From contig CANTUV010000024.1 in assembly GCA_947685225.1 (NCBI GenBank), positions 20,974,001 through 21,038,000 on the forward strand: a stretch of 64,000 bases of DNA, written 5' to 3'. A model generated the notes under the pieces. The model had not been told where the DNA came from, ran no database searches, and saw only the letters and a program-made list of their open reading frames with translations. The position numbers and the translations under genes were made by a program. This DNA comes from Garcia nutans (Eukaryota > Streptophyta > Magnoliopsida > Malpighiales > Euphorbiaceae). Position 1 is the stretch's first letter. The number at the start of each line of letters is the position of its first letter. Positions 34,594 through 45,311 of this stretch are shown here, piece by piece.

Positions 34594-35746
34594 TATTTTT
34601 TATGAGCAAGTGATTGAGTCGTTGCTAGATGCTTCTTCTCCGATGTAGGTTGGATTATTGTAAGCTTTAAAACTATCGTAATCCAGGGCTGTGAGCCAGA
34701 GAGGATCAATGAGATGAGATGCAAATGTAAGCATGTATGCACAAACAACAAATAAGGATAAATAGGACGTTCCTTCCAACCTTATAACATCCACACACGA
34801 ATGGCGAGTCTTTTTTCCTAGGTATATGGTTAACAAAATACCAACATGGGGTATCTTACTTTCGAATAATTCCCTCAGACGTTTCAACCAATAGTTATAT
34901 CCTTAAAAATGGAAATCAATTAATGATAATTCCCATTAATTAGGTTTTAATCCATTCAATCAACCAAAGTAACTTTTATGCTATATTGGATTAAAACGAA
35001 ATTAAGAGGCTTATTATAAATAGATTTATCACTTGAAAAGAGGTAACTAGTGGTTCATGCCAAAAACAAGCCCATAGTTAATTTATTCTTAGTGTAAACT
35101 AGGCCCACAATTGATTTTTGGTATTTCATAATTGACCTAAATATTTTTGCAAGCTCTTTGTAAGAAAATGTTGGGTGAAAATAGTTTTGTTTCTAAGCCC
35201 ATTGTAAAAGATTTTAGAAAAATGGATTTTGGGCTTAGTATTTGGGCCATGGGCCAAAGAATTTTTTATTTGAAAAAGTCATATGTCCAAAGACTATTTT
35301 GAAAAGTTTTGAAAAATAGCTTTGGTCTTTTGGATTTTAAAGTAAAATTTATTTTGAGCTTACAATATACTTAGGTCATATTAGAAAAAGAACAAACCAA
35401 ATAGGCCATGATTTAAGCCAAGATAAATCAACCATAGTCAAACAACATGCATTTGGGGTAAAACCTAAGGAAAGTAACTAGGCCAATTACATGAGCTTTA
35501 GTCTTTGGGGTTAAAAGGCTTAGGTTCCCATAGCAAGTATATACCAAATGGTACGAGGCTATGAGTGGTTATGCCATGCTAGATCTCCATACCTTGAGTG
35601 AAAGTATGGTATCCCTTACATAACATAACACAGGTGACACGGGCATCCTAACTCACGCACACAATGCAATCTAAGATGATGCAATGGATAATATCATTTT
35701 AAGAAAGAATAGATTAATATAAAGACCAACGGAATCAACTTCTCTT
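34594..35746 (-). mobile_element. Element G 5' leader
   Basis: 1.15 kb between the primer site and gag without a convincing reading frame. Parts are repeated in F at 38050-38501 and 40628-40907, which confirms that both are leaders of one element family. Confidence 0.6.
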
Positions 35747-35765
35747 ATCCCCAATGGAGTCGCCA
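35747..35765 (-). promoter_or_regulatory. Primer binding site of element G (tRNA-Arg type)
   Basis: On the minus strand TGGCGACTCCATTGGGGAT begins two bases after the LTR end CGCTCACA. TGGCGACTCC primer sites are typical of Ogre/Tat elements. Confidence 0.85.
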
Positions 35766-35872
35766 CTGTGAGCGGGGATTTTTGCCCCCACTCCCGGTGG
35801 AATGGTTCTTGCAACTTCGGCACCGTTTAGGCTCGGGGCCTTAGAGAACACGGACCTAAGTCCGGAGAAAAT

Positions 35873-35882
35873 GGAGTCGCCA
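35873..35882 (-). promoter_or_regulatory. Primer-site-like sequence inside G's 5' LTR
   Basis: TGGCGACTCC on the minus strand, 108 bp from the true primer site and identical to it over ten bases. Confidence 0.6.
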
Positions 35883-37555
35883 CCCAGACGGGCCGGGAAA
35901 AAAGAAAGGGGTGGATGACTCGATTCCTAAGGAATCCCCAACCCCCTAATGGGTTCGGAAAGTTGGGTACGTGTGGAGAAGGTGAGAAATGGCCCAGCAC
36001 CCCCACAAGGCCCGGTTCATTGGAACCGGCCGCCTTTACAGGTCTTAATATTATAAAATTCTTAAGTATAATAACATTATCCGTACTGCACACAATAAAA
36101 AGAAAGCATCATTATATTAAAATCAAAGCAATGTCCAAACAAAACAAAACAAATAAATGGACACCCATCCAAGGATGGAAACATGTCCTTACATCACATG
36201 CCTAGATAGGACACCGAACAAAAGGTAGAAACATGTCCTTTACATAAGTTCTAAAATAGAAAAGCAAATTAAATTACATGATGTTTAAATATCGAGGTAC
36301 CCACCGAGTGGAAACATACCTCTTACAACTTTTGGAAATCTAAATTAATTGATAAAAGTAAATAATCATTCATCAAAAGTATTTAAAGAAAATAAACATC
36401 CATCCATGATAAATTAAATAAATCAAGTATTGAAATTAAATAGATTAAAGCATAAAAGATAAATCAAGGTATAAATAAATATGGAATTGAATAAAGCAAA
36501 TAAAAGTTCAATTATAGCTACTGTGACTTTTTATGGAATTAAAATAGACTAGGGTTTTATGTTTTAAAAGGTTGGTAAGACTCTTTGATTAACCAAATTA
36601 AGGTTTGAATGGTGAAATCATGAAACTAGGGTTTTGAATACCTTAAAATACTTAAATTTGTGATTTTTGATTATTGAATTTTAAGCTATTGTACAATTTT
36701 TGGGTTTTCATATTTTTATTTTTTTATGTTTTAAAGGGATTAGGGTTCATAAAAATTAGGGTTTAAGATTTTAAAAGGATTAGGGTTTATTATTTTAGGT
36801 TTAAAATTTGAATTTTGGATTTTAGGCTTTAAAATTAGGGTTCTCGGGTAAAAGATAATTTTTAGGGTTTTAGAAATCAATTTGATATTCTATAAAGTTT
36901 TGTGAATTTAAACAAATGAATTGAAGTTTTTTTAAGCAGAAAAGATGTTTTTAAAGGTTTTTTGAATGAAATAGAACCTACTTTAAAATTTTGAAAGAAA
37001 CAGAATTTGATTTTGGTTTTGTAGAAAAATATGTTCAATTAAAGTTTTAAGATTTTTAAGAAGAAAAAATAACAATTTTAAGTCCTTTTAGAAAAGAAGG
37101 TCACGTTTTAGTGTTTCAACTTTGGAAGAATTAAATTAAAGTTCTAAAGTTTTTTATTTAAAGAAACCCTAATTCCATAATTTAGCTACTGTGTAACATA
37201 AATCAATTAAAGAAAATCACTTACCTTCTTTTGTTGATTCTTCCAAAAATAATTCTTCTTGGATGAACTAGCTCCAAAGACAAACCTTTTTTGCCTTTGG
37301 AATCCCTTTTCTCATGATGCTGCTATCCAAAAAAGATTTAAATTGAATTTCTTCTTTCCCTTCCTTGATTTGGTTTCAAACTTTCCAAACTCCCTTTGGA
37401 TCTCCTCTCTCTCGGCCACCCCTAATTTCAATGCCTTTGGTCCTTATTTATAGTGGTTTAAGGTTATTTATTCCTAATTAATTAAGGTAAGTAATATTAA
37501 TAAAAAAAAAGAAATTAAAACCTAATTGGATTATGTTTAAAAAAAATTGCGTTGA

Positions 37556-37785
37556 AAAATTTTGCGCTGGCGAAAACTGCAGCAGCCGGGCCCGTGGCTG
37601 GGCGTGCCAGCCCGCAGGGAATTCCTACGGGCGAATTTAAAAAGTTATTTCACCCGCAGGAATTTCTTGCAGGCAAAATAACTCGCCCGTAGGAAATCCC
37701 TGTGGGCGAAACGCCCACAGGCCTGCGGGTGAGCTGCTGCTGGGCCGACGGGCTCGCGAGACCACTTTTTGCTGCCGTTTTTTTT
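37556..37785. other. GC-rich palindromic island in G's 5' LTR
   Basis: About 230 bp with nested inverted repeats: 'cctacgggcga' with 'tcgcccgtagg', 'tgtgggcg' with 'cgcccaca', 'cacccgcagg' with 'cctgcgggtg'. It lies 190-420 bp after the LTR start on the minus strand, so probably in U3. No frame is convincing. Confidence 0.7.
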
Positions 37786-37974
37786 TTCACCCTGATTTTT
37801 ATTTTTATTTTTTTTAATTTTTATTAGTTTATTTTTATTTTTTATTAATAAAAATTTGATAATAAATTAAAAACTATTTAATTAAAATTATTTTGGACCA
37901 ATTAGACAACAAAAATCATTTTGGACTAAATAAAGCATATTGGATCGGATTGGGTCAAAAATTAAGGGTCTACA

Positions 37975-38049
37975 TCAAGGCCTCCTTAGTTCTTCCATCA
38001 TGGCATTGAGGACATCATCCACTATTCTTTGAATTTGTTTAGGCTCCAT
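37975..38049 (-). pseudogene. gag: Element F gag, first 25 codons only
   Basis: The start at 38047-38049 reads MEPKQIQRIVDDVLNAMMEE, near-identical to G's gag start. It is cut at 37975 by G's LTR; the rest of F's gag is missing. Confidence 0.7.
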
Positions 38050-38501
38050 TGCTCTTGATGAGAGTGTAATTGAGTCATTGTTGGATTCTAGGTCACTTAC
38101 GTAGGTTGGGTTGTCATACGCTTTTACACTGTTTTACTCTAGGTCTATGAGCCATAAAGGATTAATGACATGTTATGCAATGTGTGTATGCATGTATGCT
38201 TGTATGCACAAACAATAAACAAACAAAGATAATTTGGACAATCGTTCCAACCTTATAACTTCCACACACGAATGGCGAGTCTCTTTTTCTAGGTTTATGG
38301 TTAACAAAATACCAATATGGGATATTTTGTTCTGGAAAAATTCTCTCAAATGGTTTAACCAATAGTTGCATTTTCTAATATAGAAGTTGATTTATGATAA
38401 TTCCCATTAATTAGGTTTTAATCCATTTGAATCTCAATTAAAACAACTTTTATGCTATACTAGATTAAAACTGAATTAAGAGGTTTATTATAAATAGATT
38501 T
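38050..38501 (-). mobile_element. Element F leader, part 1
   Basis: It matches G's leader at about 34594-35030 ('cacacacgaatggcgagtc', 'ggtttatggttaacaaaatacc', 'ttattataaatagattt'). It is interrupted at 38502 by a solo LTR. Confidence 0.7.
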
Positions 38502-40627
38502 TGTAATGCTCAAAATTTTAAATACAAAAATTTTAATTTATTATTGATAATTAATAGTGAATTGTGATATAAGTGGTATGGATAAGTGATGTAAATAGTG
38601 GATCTCAAAAAAAAATTTACTGAAGAAAATTTATTTTTACGGTCTTATGCGATTTAAAATTGAATTAGAATCAAAGGACAAGAAAGAGGATGCACCATAA
38701 ATAAGATGAGATTGGCCATACAAGATTAAGATATATATATATATATATATATGTGTATGCATGTGTGTGGACAGGTGTAATGATATAGAATCTTCTCTTT
38801 CTTTCTTTCTTCTTCTTCCTTCCATGTTCATCACCATCTTCACCACAAAACTCCTTCTTTCTTCCTTCCTTCCAAGACTTTGATCAAAACCTAAGAGGAA
38901 ATAATATCTAGTTATAAGTTTTAGAAGATTAAGCTGGAAAAGTTAAGATTATCAACAAGTGATTAGAGAAAAAGAAGAGTTTAAAGTGGCATGTGCTTAT
39001 GTATATTCTGATTTATAACTATTTGAATTTCTATGAATTTATTATTTAAAATGATTGATTGAGTTTTCTTGATGAGTTTATACTAAAAATGTATGATATA
39101 TGCTCTTTCTATGTTAAAGAAACTAGTTTTCATCCATTGATGTCATATATTTGGATATATGGAATTTAAGTTGATAAGTGTTCGAAATATAGAGTTTTGC
39201 TTGACACCACCAGTGACACGGTCATGTCACTAGGCGTGTCAATGATGTTGTGTTTCAACATTGAAGACACGACCAATAACACGCCCGTGTCATTGGGCGT
39301 GTCTTAGTTACTATGATAAAACTTAAATGACACGGCCAGTGATACGCCCGTGTCAATGGGCGTGTTGTAGCTACTATGATAAAAGATAAATGACACGGCC
39401 AATGACATGTCCGTGTCAATGGGTGTGTCATAGCTACTGTAATGCAACTTAAATGACATGGCCAAAGACATTCCCATGTTGTTGGATGTGTCAAAACTTC
39501 AGTAAGAATGAGCTTATGACACGGTCAATGACACTCCCATGTCACTGGGCATGTCACTTGAAGAAATTACTCAAAATAACTTTTTCTTTTGTTTTTCGTT
39601 TGTAATTCTAGTTGTAATGATTATAAGTTCTCAATGTGTAAATGATTTCTTTTTAAAGTTAACCCTAACAAGTAGTGTAATAGATTTATTTGAATATATG
39701 ATAAAATTTGTGTGATACTAAGTGTTGGTTAAGAATTGTTTTATTGAAGTGTTGTGCATAATTTAATGTTATTAATAACTAATGGATTGTCCAAAATATA
39801 CTGATTTTAGATCTAGCTTGATATTGAATGGCTAGCCAAAGGGAGGATATCCAAAGTGATAGTGTCTGTGTCATCATACTCAGTGGGCATTCGTGCCATA
39901 GTCGGCCATTGGCCAAAATTTTATACAGTGGGCATTAATTTGCCAACAGTGACCCATTATCCAAATCTAGAATATGAGTTCGGTGTGTATGGGCATAATT
40001 AAAGAAGTTATCTATATTGAAAATAATGTGTTATATGATTATTGTTAAATTAATTGATTTTGTAAATAATTGTGTTTAGTATTTCAAGGTTCAATAGATT
40101 TATTACTTTCTTTATTAAATGTTATGAAAGTAAGATTTTTCATTGTTTCTAAACTATTTAATGTATAGATCTCTTTTCTTTAATTTTTACATAATCACCA
40201 CTAAGCTTTGCTTATCATTTTAGAATTATTTTATGATGCGCAGATGAAATGAGGAGAGTTGAGACTGCAGAGTGAGAGATATACGTTTTTGATCAACTAC
40301 ATCACCAAGGTTCGATGAACAATATTGTAAATATTATATTCTATATAGTTCACATGGCAATATTTTGTAATTTTGTATGACAGTTGTACAAGTTTGAGAG
40401 TAGTTTGAGAATTTGATAATAATGTAAGTTATCATTAAGAGTTCTATAAAAGTTAATAGATATATGTTTATATTATAGAAAGCATAAAAACAACAATAAT
40501 GCTTAAATGTCTTTCAACTTTTTATTTTTATTTTATACATACATAGACACATATATAGAAATATTTGTGAATATTAGGTGACATCTCCTATATAGGCAAG
40601 TGTATGGGCTATGTAGGGGGTGTTACA
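38502..40627 (+). mobile_element. Chromovirus-type solo LTR (TSD GATTT)
   Basis: A 2126-bp LTR opening TGTAATGCTC and closing GGTGTTACA, flanked by GATTT at 38497-38501 and 40628-40632. Removing it rejoins F's leader as in G. It carries a 63-bp minisatellite and a decayed double hairpin (from about 40200, CTAAGC...GCTTATC, then ATGATGCGCAG). It matches no other LTR family in the window over its opening. Confidence 0.9.
39203..39557 (-). repeat. 63-bp palindromic minisatellite in the solo LTR
   Basis: About five and a half units, most exactly 63 bp. On the minus strand each reads ACACGCCCA(T/A)TGACACGGGCGTGTCA.TGGCCGTGTCA, then a spacer ending 'acagtagctatg'. Half-site order, period and spacer end match the units at 3073-3360 in the Athila-type LTR. 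Confidence 0.9.
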
Positions 40628-40907
40628 GATTTCTTATTTGAAAAAGCAACCATTGATTCATGCCAAAAATAAGCCCATGATTAATGATTCTTGGTATAAG
40701 CTATGCTCACAATTGATTGTTGGTAAAAGCAACCATCTTATTAGAAAGCTCTTTTATAATCAAAAAACAATTTTGGGCCTTGAAAAAGATTTTTAACCCT
40801 TCTTGAAAGATTTGAAAATTTGAGATTTTAGTTTTTTAAAGGAAAAACTTATTTTTGAGCTCACAATATAGGTAGGTCATATTAGAAAAAGAACAAACCA
40901 AATGAGC
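40628..40907 (-). mobile_element. Element F leader, part 2
   Basis: It matches G at about 35030-35405 with internal gaps ('ggttcatgccaaaaa', 'gagctcacaatata', 'gaacaaaccaaat'). It ends where element H's LTR starts. Confidence 0.65.
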
Positions 40908-43900
40908 TGTAACATCCTAAAATTTTTGAAAATTTTTAATTTTTACAAAATTTGATAAAATAAATTATAATTTAAAAGGATAAATTAAATTAATGGTTTT
41001 AAATGAAAATTGAAGGGATTTTAAATGAAAAATTGGAATATATATGTGATATATATATGCAAAATATACATAACATATATAAAAGTCAACACTTTTTAAA
41101 AGAAAAGGGTATTTTGGTAATTAAATCTTATAAATTCAAAATTAATAAAAAAATTCAAAAAAATTATTTTTGAATGGAAGACGAAAATTAGGACTTTTAA
41201 TTTATTAAAAAATAATTAAATAATTAAATATTAAATTATTTTAATATATATATGGTTTAAAAAAAAGATGAAAAGGAAAAGAAATTTTAAAAAGTCTTCT
41301 TCTTCTTCTCTTTCCTCTAGGCCGAATTCCATGGGAGCTTTAAGCTAAGAATTTGATTCTTCCATACTCCATAAATTGAAGGATTTAACAAGTTTCAAGT
41401 GGATTTTTGGCGATTTCTACCAAAATTAGTAAGTTTCCATCTCTTTTCTTTGAATTCCATGGAAGATTGTATTATGTGAGAATTTGGATTTTGATGTAGT
41501 ATGTTATAATTGTTGAAACTGCTGTGTAAGATGTTATTTTGGGTAGTTAGCAATGATTCTAAGGTTAGATTGAAGAGATGATGGAGTTTGGTTAAAGAAT
41601 GGTAAAGAGAGAGAATTTAGGGTTATGGATTTTTGGGGTTTTGAAAACATGAACTTTAAATGTGCAAATTGGTTCTAAATGTGTTGTTTTGATTCATAAA
41701 CAAGTATTCTAAAGTCAAATATTGGATTTGGTGGTGTTGGGTTGGAGTTTGAGAATGGAAGTGGAGATTTAAGGTTTTGGAAAAGTGATTTTCCAAAGTG
41801 GTTGAATTGTATGATTTTATTTTTTTAAGCATGTTGTTTATTGTTAAAAGTGATGAATATAAGCTTGGAATGAGTAATGGATTGTGTTGGAATGGAAAAC
41901 CTTCAATGGGGGAAGGTTATGCCATTTTTGAGATTTTGTGTATAAGAGTTTATTGCTATAATGTAAATGATTTAAATGTATTAAAATATGTTTTTAATAA
42001 TACAAATAAACTTAAAACACTAATTTAATTGTAGTAGAATGGAATTCCAATGTTGAAGTAAGGAAAGGCTAAATTTTTGGAAATTTGTAAGAGTGATGTA
42101 TAATTATGGTTTAATGTTGGAAATGCCATTAAATGTGATACTAAATGATTATTTGCTATCACATTTGGTTTAGGTATTGAGGAAGGTTGATTTGCTTCAT
42201 CCAAGTGGTGAAGGGTAAGTTGGAAAGATTGTATTGGAGGTTTTTTTAAGCTTGCTTTGGGTTGTTAGTGGAGGTATGTACAAACTTTGAATATAATGTT
42301 TATATTTGCATAACATTTGGACTTAACACATTTTGGTTGAAAAATGTTTTAAGCTACTTGGTTCATTGATTGAGTATGAATAACGTGCTATGACATTTGT
42401 AATGTCATATATGTGTTAAATGCATTGTGAAAAGCCATTGATAATAGCTAAATTGTGTAAAATGTGAAATATGCATATTATGTGAAAATATCCAAAGTAA
42501 TTTGGTAATGTGTTGTGAATGCAAAAATGTGATATGTGGAATAATGAAATGAATTGATATTGATAAAAATGAGAAAAGTGAGAAAAGTGAGAAAAATGAG
42601 AAAGATGTGAAAAATGAGAAAAGTGAGAAAAAAATTTGAAAATAAGGTAATGTGCCTAGATTGAATATGTGACAAAGAGAAAGAGATTAATAATGAGAAA
42701 AATGAATAAATTGTGTGTCTAGTATGTTATTCAATTTTCAGAGTTCTAGGTTTGGCGGCATGCCTATGATTGCCTACGGGCTAAACGCTGGAATGGTGAA
42801 ATGACTTGGTCATAAGCCAAGCCAGTTGATAAATATGATATTTTTGGGGTGAAAAGACTGGATCGTAAGCCTCAAAAACTGTAGCAGTCTAGCCGAATAG
42901 AGGACCAAGATATTGGGGCCTAAGGGTCTAGTCGGGTTGAGGTCCAAGAGACTAGGGCTGTTACATTATCCATGGATATATTGCCTATGGGGTTAGACAC
43001 ATGGTGTCATTATGGACCAAAACAGTAACTCTAAAATTTTAATAGCATATTAGATCCTTTTTGGGCCCATGCTTGTCTTTGTTTTAATGTGAATTATGAG
43101 TTATGATACAATTGAGCAATATAATGTTATGAGTTGTGATGATGAAATATTTGAAAAAATATACGAAAGTGGAATGATGTGACATCTATATACATTGTGC
43201 GTTGGCATTGCATTGAGTTTTATTGTTATTATCAAAGTTTGCACCACTAGGCTTCGGCTTAGTGCGATTGTTTCCATCACGCAGGTGACAGGGTAGACCC
43301 AGCTGAGCCAGAGAGTTCTTCTAGACCAGGTTAGGTCTAGACTTGTAGTTCAGCTTGTTGAGTTGCTATTGAGATCAGAAACACTGCCAGCGGCATGTAT
43401 ATATTTTTATGTTATTGTAAATTTTGAGTTTTATGCATAATATATTATGTTTTTGATTTTACATATTGTATATTATAAAGAATGTTTGGGTCAATGTATT
43501 TGAAATAGGAGAGTAAGTGTGTTTTAAATTATATATATCTATATATATAAATGTTTGAGAAACTTGGTGAAATTGAGAAGTATGGTTGAGATGGTGATTT
43601 GAAATTATTTGGGAGTGTTTTCTTTTTGCAGGTTGAGTAATTGCTAAATTTTGGAATGTCAATTTTGCAGACAGAACTCTGGCAAATTTTTCCCAGAGAT
43701 TTTCATATATAATATTTATTTTGGGTTCCTATAACAAGTAAAGAATAATTATATGCTATTTAACATTATATATTTAGAATTTGAAATTTTAAAGTGGAAA
43801 TGTGAAAATTTTTTATTAAACCGATCTGTAATATTTTTGTACCATATATGCATATTATACATATACTTAAAATATGTATTGTACGTATATAGGGTATAAG

Positions 43901-43909
43901 GGTGTTACA
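40908..43909 (+). mobile_element. Element H 5' LTR
   Basis: 3002 bp, opening TGTAACATCC and closing GGTGTTACA. It contains a decayed CTTAACACATTT hairpin (42322-42352), a run of 'gagaaaa(a/g)tga' repeats (42569-42630), a mixed CAGTCT...GACTAGGGCTGTTAC unit (42885-42965) and a double hairpin (43245-43282). Confidence 0.85.
43245..43282 (+). promoter_or_regulatory. LTR double hairpin with a TTCG loop, element H
   Basis: CACTAGGC-ttcg-GCTTAGTG is an 8-bp stem with one G-T wobble, closed by a C(TTCG)G loop. GCGAT...ATCACGC and 'aggtgacag' follow. Confidence 0.65.
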
Positions 43910-43918
43910 ATTGTTTTT

Positions 43919-43930
43919 GTATCAAAACCT
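43919..43930 (+). promoter_or_regulatory. Decayed tRNA-iMet primer site of element H
   Basis: TGTATCAAAACC, nine bases after the LTR, with three to four changes from TGGTATCAGAGC. Confidence 0.7.
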
Positions 43931-44078
43931 AGGTTTGAGGTTCTCGACTTTGGTGGGATGATAGAGAGAGAAAATGGGGGATTTTAAAATAGTTTTTAAT
44001 TGTAATACCTGCACTGGCATTGGCAGTTTCTAATCTCTGATATAGTATTTTCTACTTTGTTTGCATATATAGGTAGTT

Positions 44079-45311
44079 ATGGCGTCTCGACCGCATCCAA
44101 CTGCTGAGGGTAGTGCAGAGAGTGTGGCTCTAGATGAGGGTAGAGATGGAGCTAGAGTTGTAGCTGCTGGTGAGGCATCTGTTTCTATGCTTGTGAGACC
44201 AGTAGCTGATGAGATTCTGCCTAGCTAGGTATGGCATATGGTAGAGTTGTTGAGGCAGGCTCCAATTCCGCAGCAGCGACAGCCACAGCTGCAGCTGCAG
44301 TTGCCGGTGACGCAATATGATAAACTAAGAAAGTATGGGCCTGAGGACTTTGTTGGTACTACAGACCCTGCTATAGTAGAGCAGTGGCTAGACTGGGTTT
44401 AGAGGGTATTTATTCAGTTACAGGCTAGTCCAGAAGAGAAGTTTGATTGTACCAGATCTCTTCTGCAAAGGAATGCATATGATTGGTTGAAGACGGTTCT
44501 ACATGCTCTGGATGATCCACCAGCTCTGACCTATGATGATTTCCTGCAGGAATATGGGCAGAAGTATACTCCGAGGGAGTATAAAGATGCAAAGAAGATG
44601 GAGTTCCTGAGTCTGAGACAGGATACCAAGCCAGTGACAGAGTGTGAGATTGAGTTTCTCTTGTTGAGTCACTATACTGGTGGGATCATTTCTAACGAGT
44701 TTGACAGGTGTAGGAGGTTTGAGGAGGGACTGAGACCCTCTATGTTATGCATCATCACATGCTCTCAGTATCAGAATTTTTCCAGTTAGTTGGAGCTGCT
44801 AGGAGTGTTGAGAGGGAATAAAGTCTTACAGCTGCTGCCAGGGTTGAGAAGACCAGAGTTAGGAGACCCCAGAGTGAGGCAGGGTCTTCACCAGTGAAGA
44901 GAGGCCGAGGGGGATATTTTCAGAGGTTTAGTAGCAGTCAGTGGTAGCTTGGCAGGTCAGTACAGTAGCAGAGATAGAGATAGAGACCTGCAGTTTCAGT
45001 GGCTAGTGCTCTGCCTCCAGTGGCTCAGAGGCCTGCTCCACCTACTTATGTTCATTGTGGTAGAGTACATGGAGGTGTCTTTCTGGTGGAGAGGTGCTTC
45101 CAGAGTGTGTTTTATATGTGGGTCATCATACCATTTTATCAAAAATTATCCCAAGCCACTAGAGGTTAGACAGGCAAATACTGCAACTTCTCAACCCAGT
45201 GTCAGAGGGGGTCGTGGGGGCAGAGGTTTTGGTAGAGGTGGTTGATCTGGGTCTAGTCAGAGAGGAGGTTCTACAGCTGGAGGTAGTAGACCAAATGAGG
45301 CAGGACCATCA
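44079..45311 (+). pseudogene. gag: Element H gag, broken
   Basis: A start at 44079 reads MASRPHPTAEGSAESVALDEG, matching gag of I and J. TAG at 44226 stands where I has Trp (VWL), and TAG near 44400 where I and J have Gln (VQR). The gag core (44340-44790) is readable: [21 protein letters not shown]. The zinc knuckle (45108-45150) reads CFICGSSYHFIKNY, so the last Cys is Tyr. An Arg/Gly-rich tail follows. A frameshift separates the core from the knuckle. Dead copy. Confidence 0.8.

Larger units (their letters stand above)
28641..37974 (-). mobile_element. Element G: gag-only Tat/Ogre-type retrotransposon
   Basis: On the minus strand: 5' LTR (37974-35767), primer site complementary to a tRNA-Arg-type 3' end (35765-35747), leader, gag (34593-33362), about 0.6 kb of spacer, conserved non-coding block D' (32790-30797) and a 5'-truncated 3' LTR (about 30796-28641). 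No pol was found anywhere between gag and the 3' LTR. The minisatellite, polypurine tract and first few hundred bases of the 3' LTR are deleted at about 30796. It sits inside element F without a detectable target duplication (GATTG left, TCAAG right). Confidence 0.7.
35767..37974 (-). mobile_element. Element G 5' LTR (Tat type)
   Basis: A 2208-bp complete LTR. On the minus strand it opens TGTAGACCCTTAATTTTTGAC (37974) and closes CCCCGCTCACA (35767), directly followed by the primer site. It contains a GC-rich palindromic island (37556-37785) and, near its end, a primer-site-like repeat (35873-35882) with a CGGAC/GTCCG hairpin beside it. Confidence 0.88.
11370..40907 (-). mobile_element. Element F: Tat-type element, split by four insertions
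   Basis: Minus-strand pieces, from the 3' end: LTR (13196-11370), minisatellite (13280-13941), block D (13942-15242, 17754-18324, 28548-28640), the gag start (37975-38049) and leader (38050-38501, 40628-40907). A solo LTR, the coding-free element, element G and another solo LTR separate them. Between the end of D (28640) and the gag start (37975), about 1.7 kb that G keeps (32791-34520) is missing in F, where G now sits. The primer site and 5' LTR are not seen; element H's LTR begins at 40908 instead. No pol sequence was found. Confidence 0.65.
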
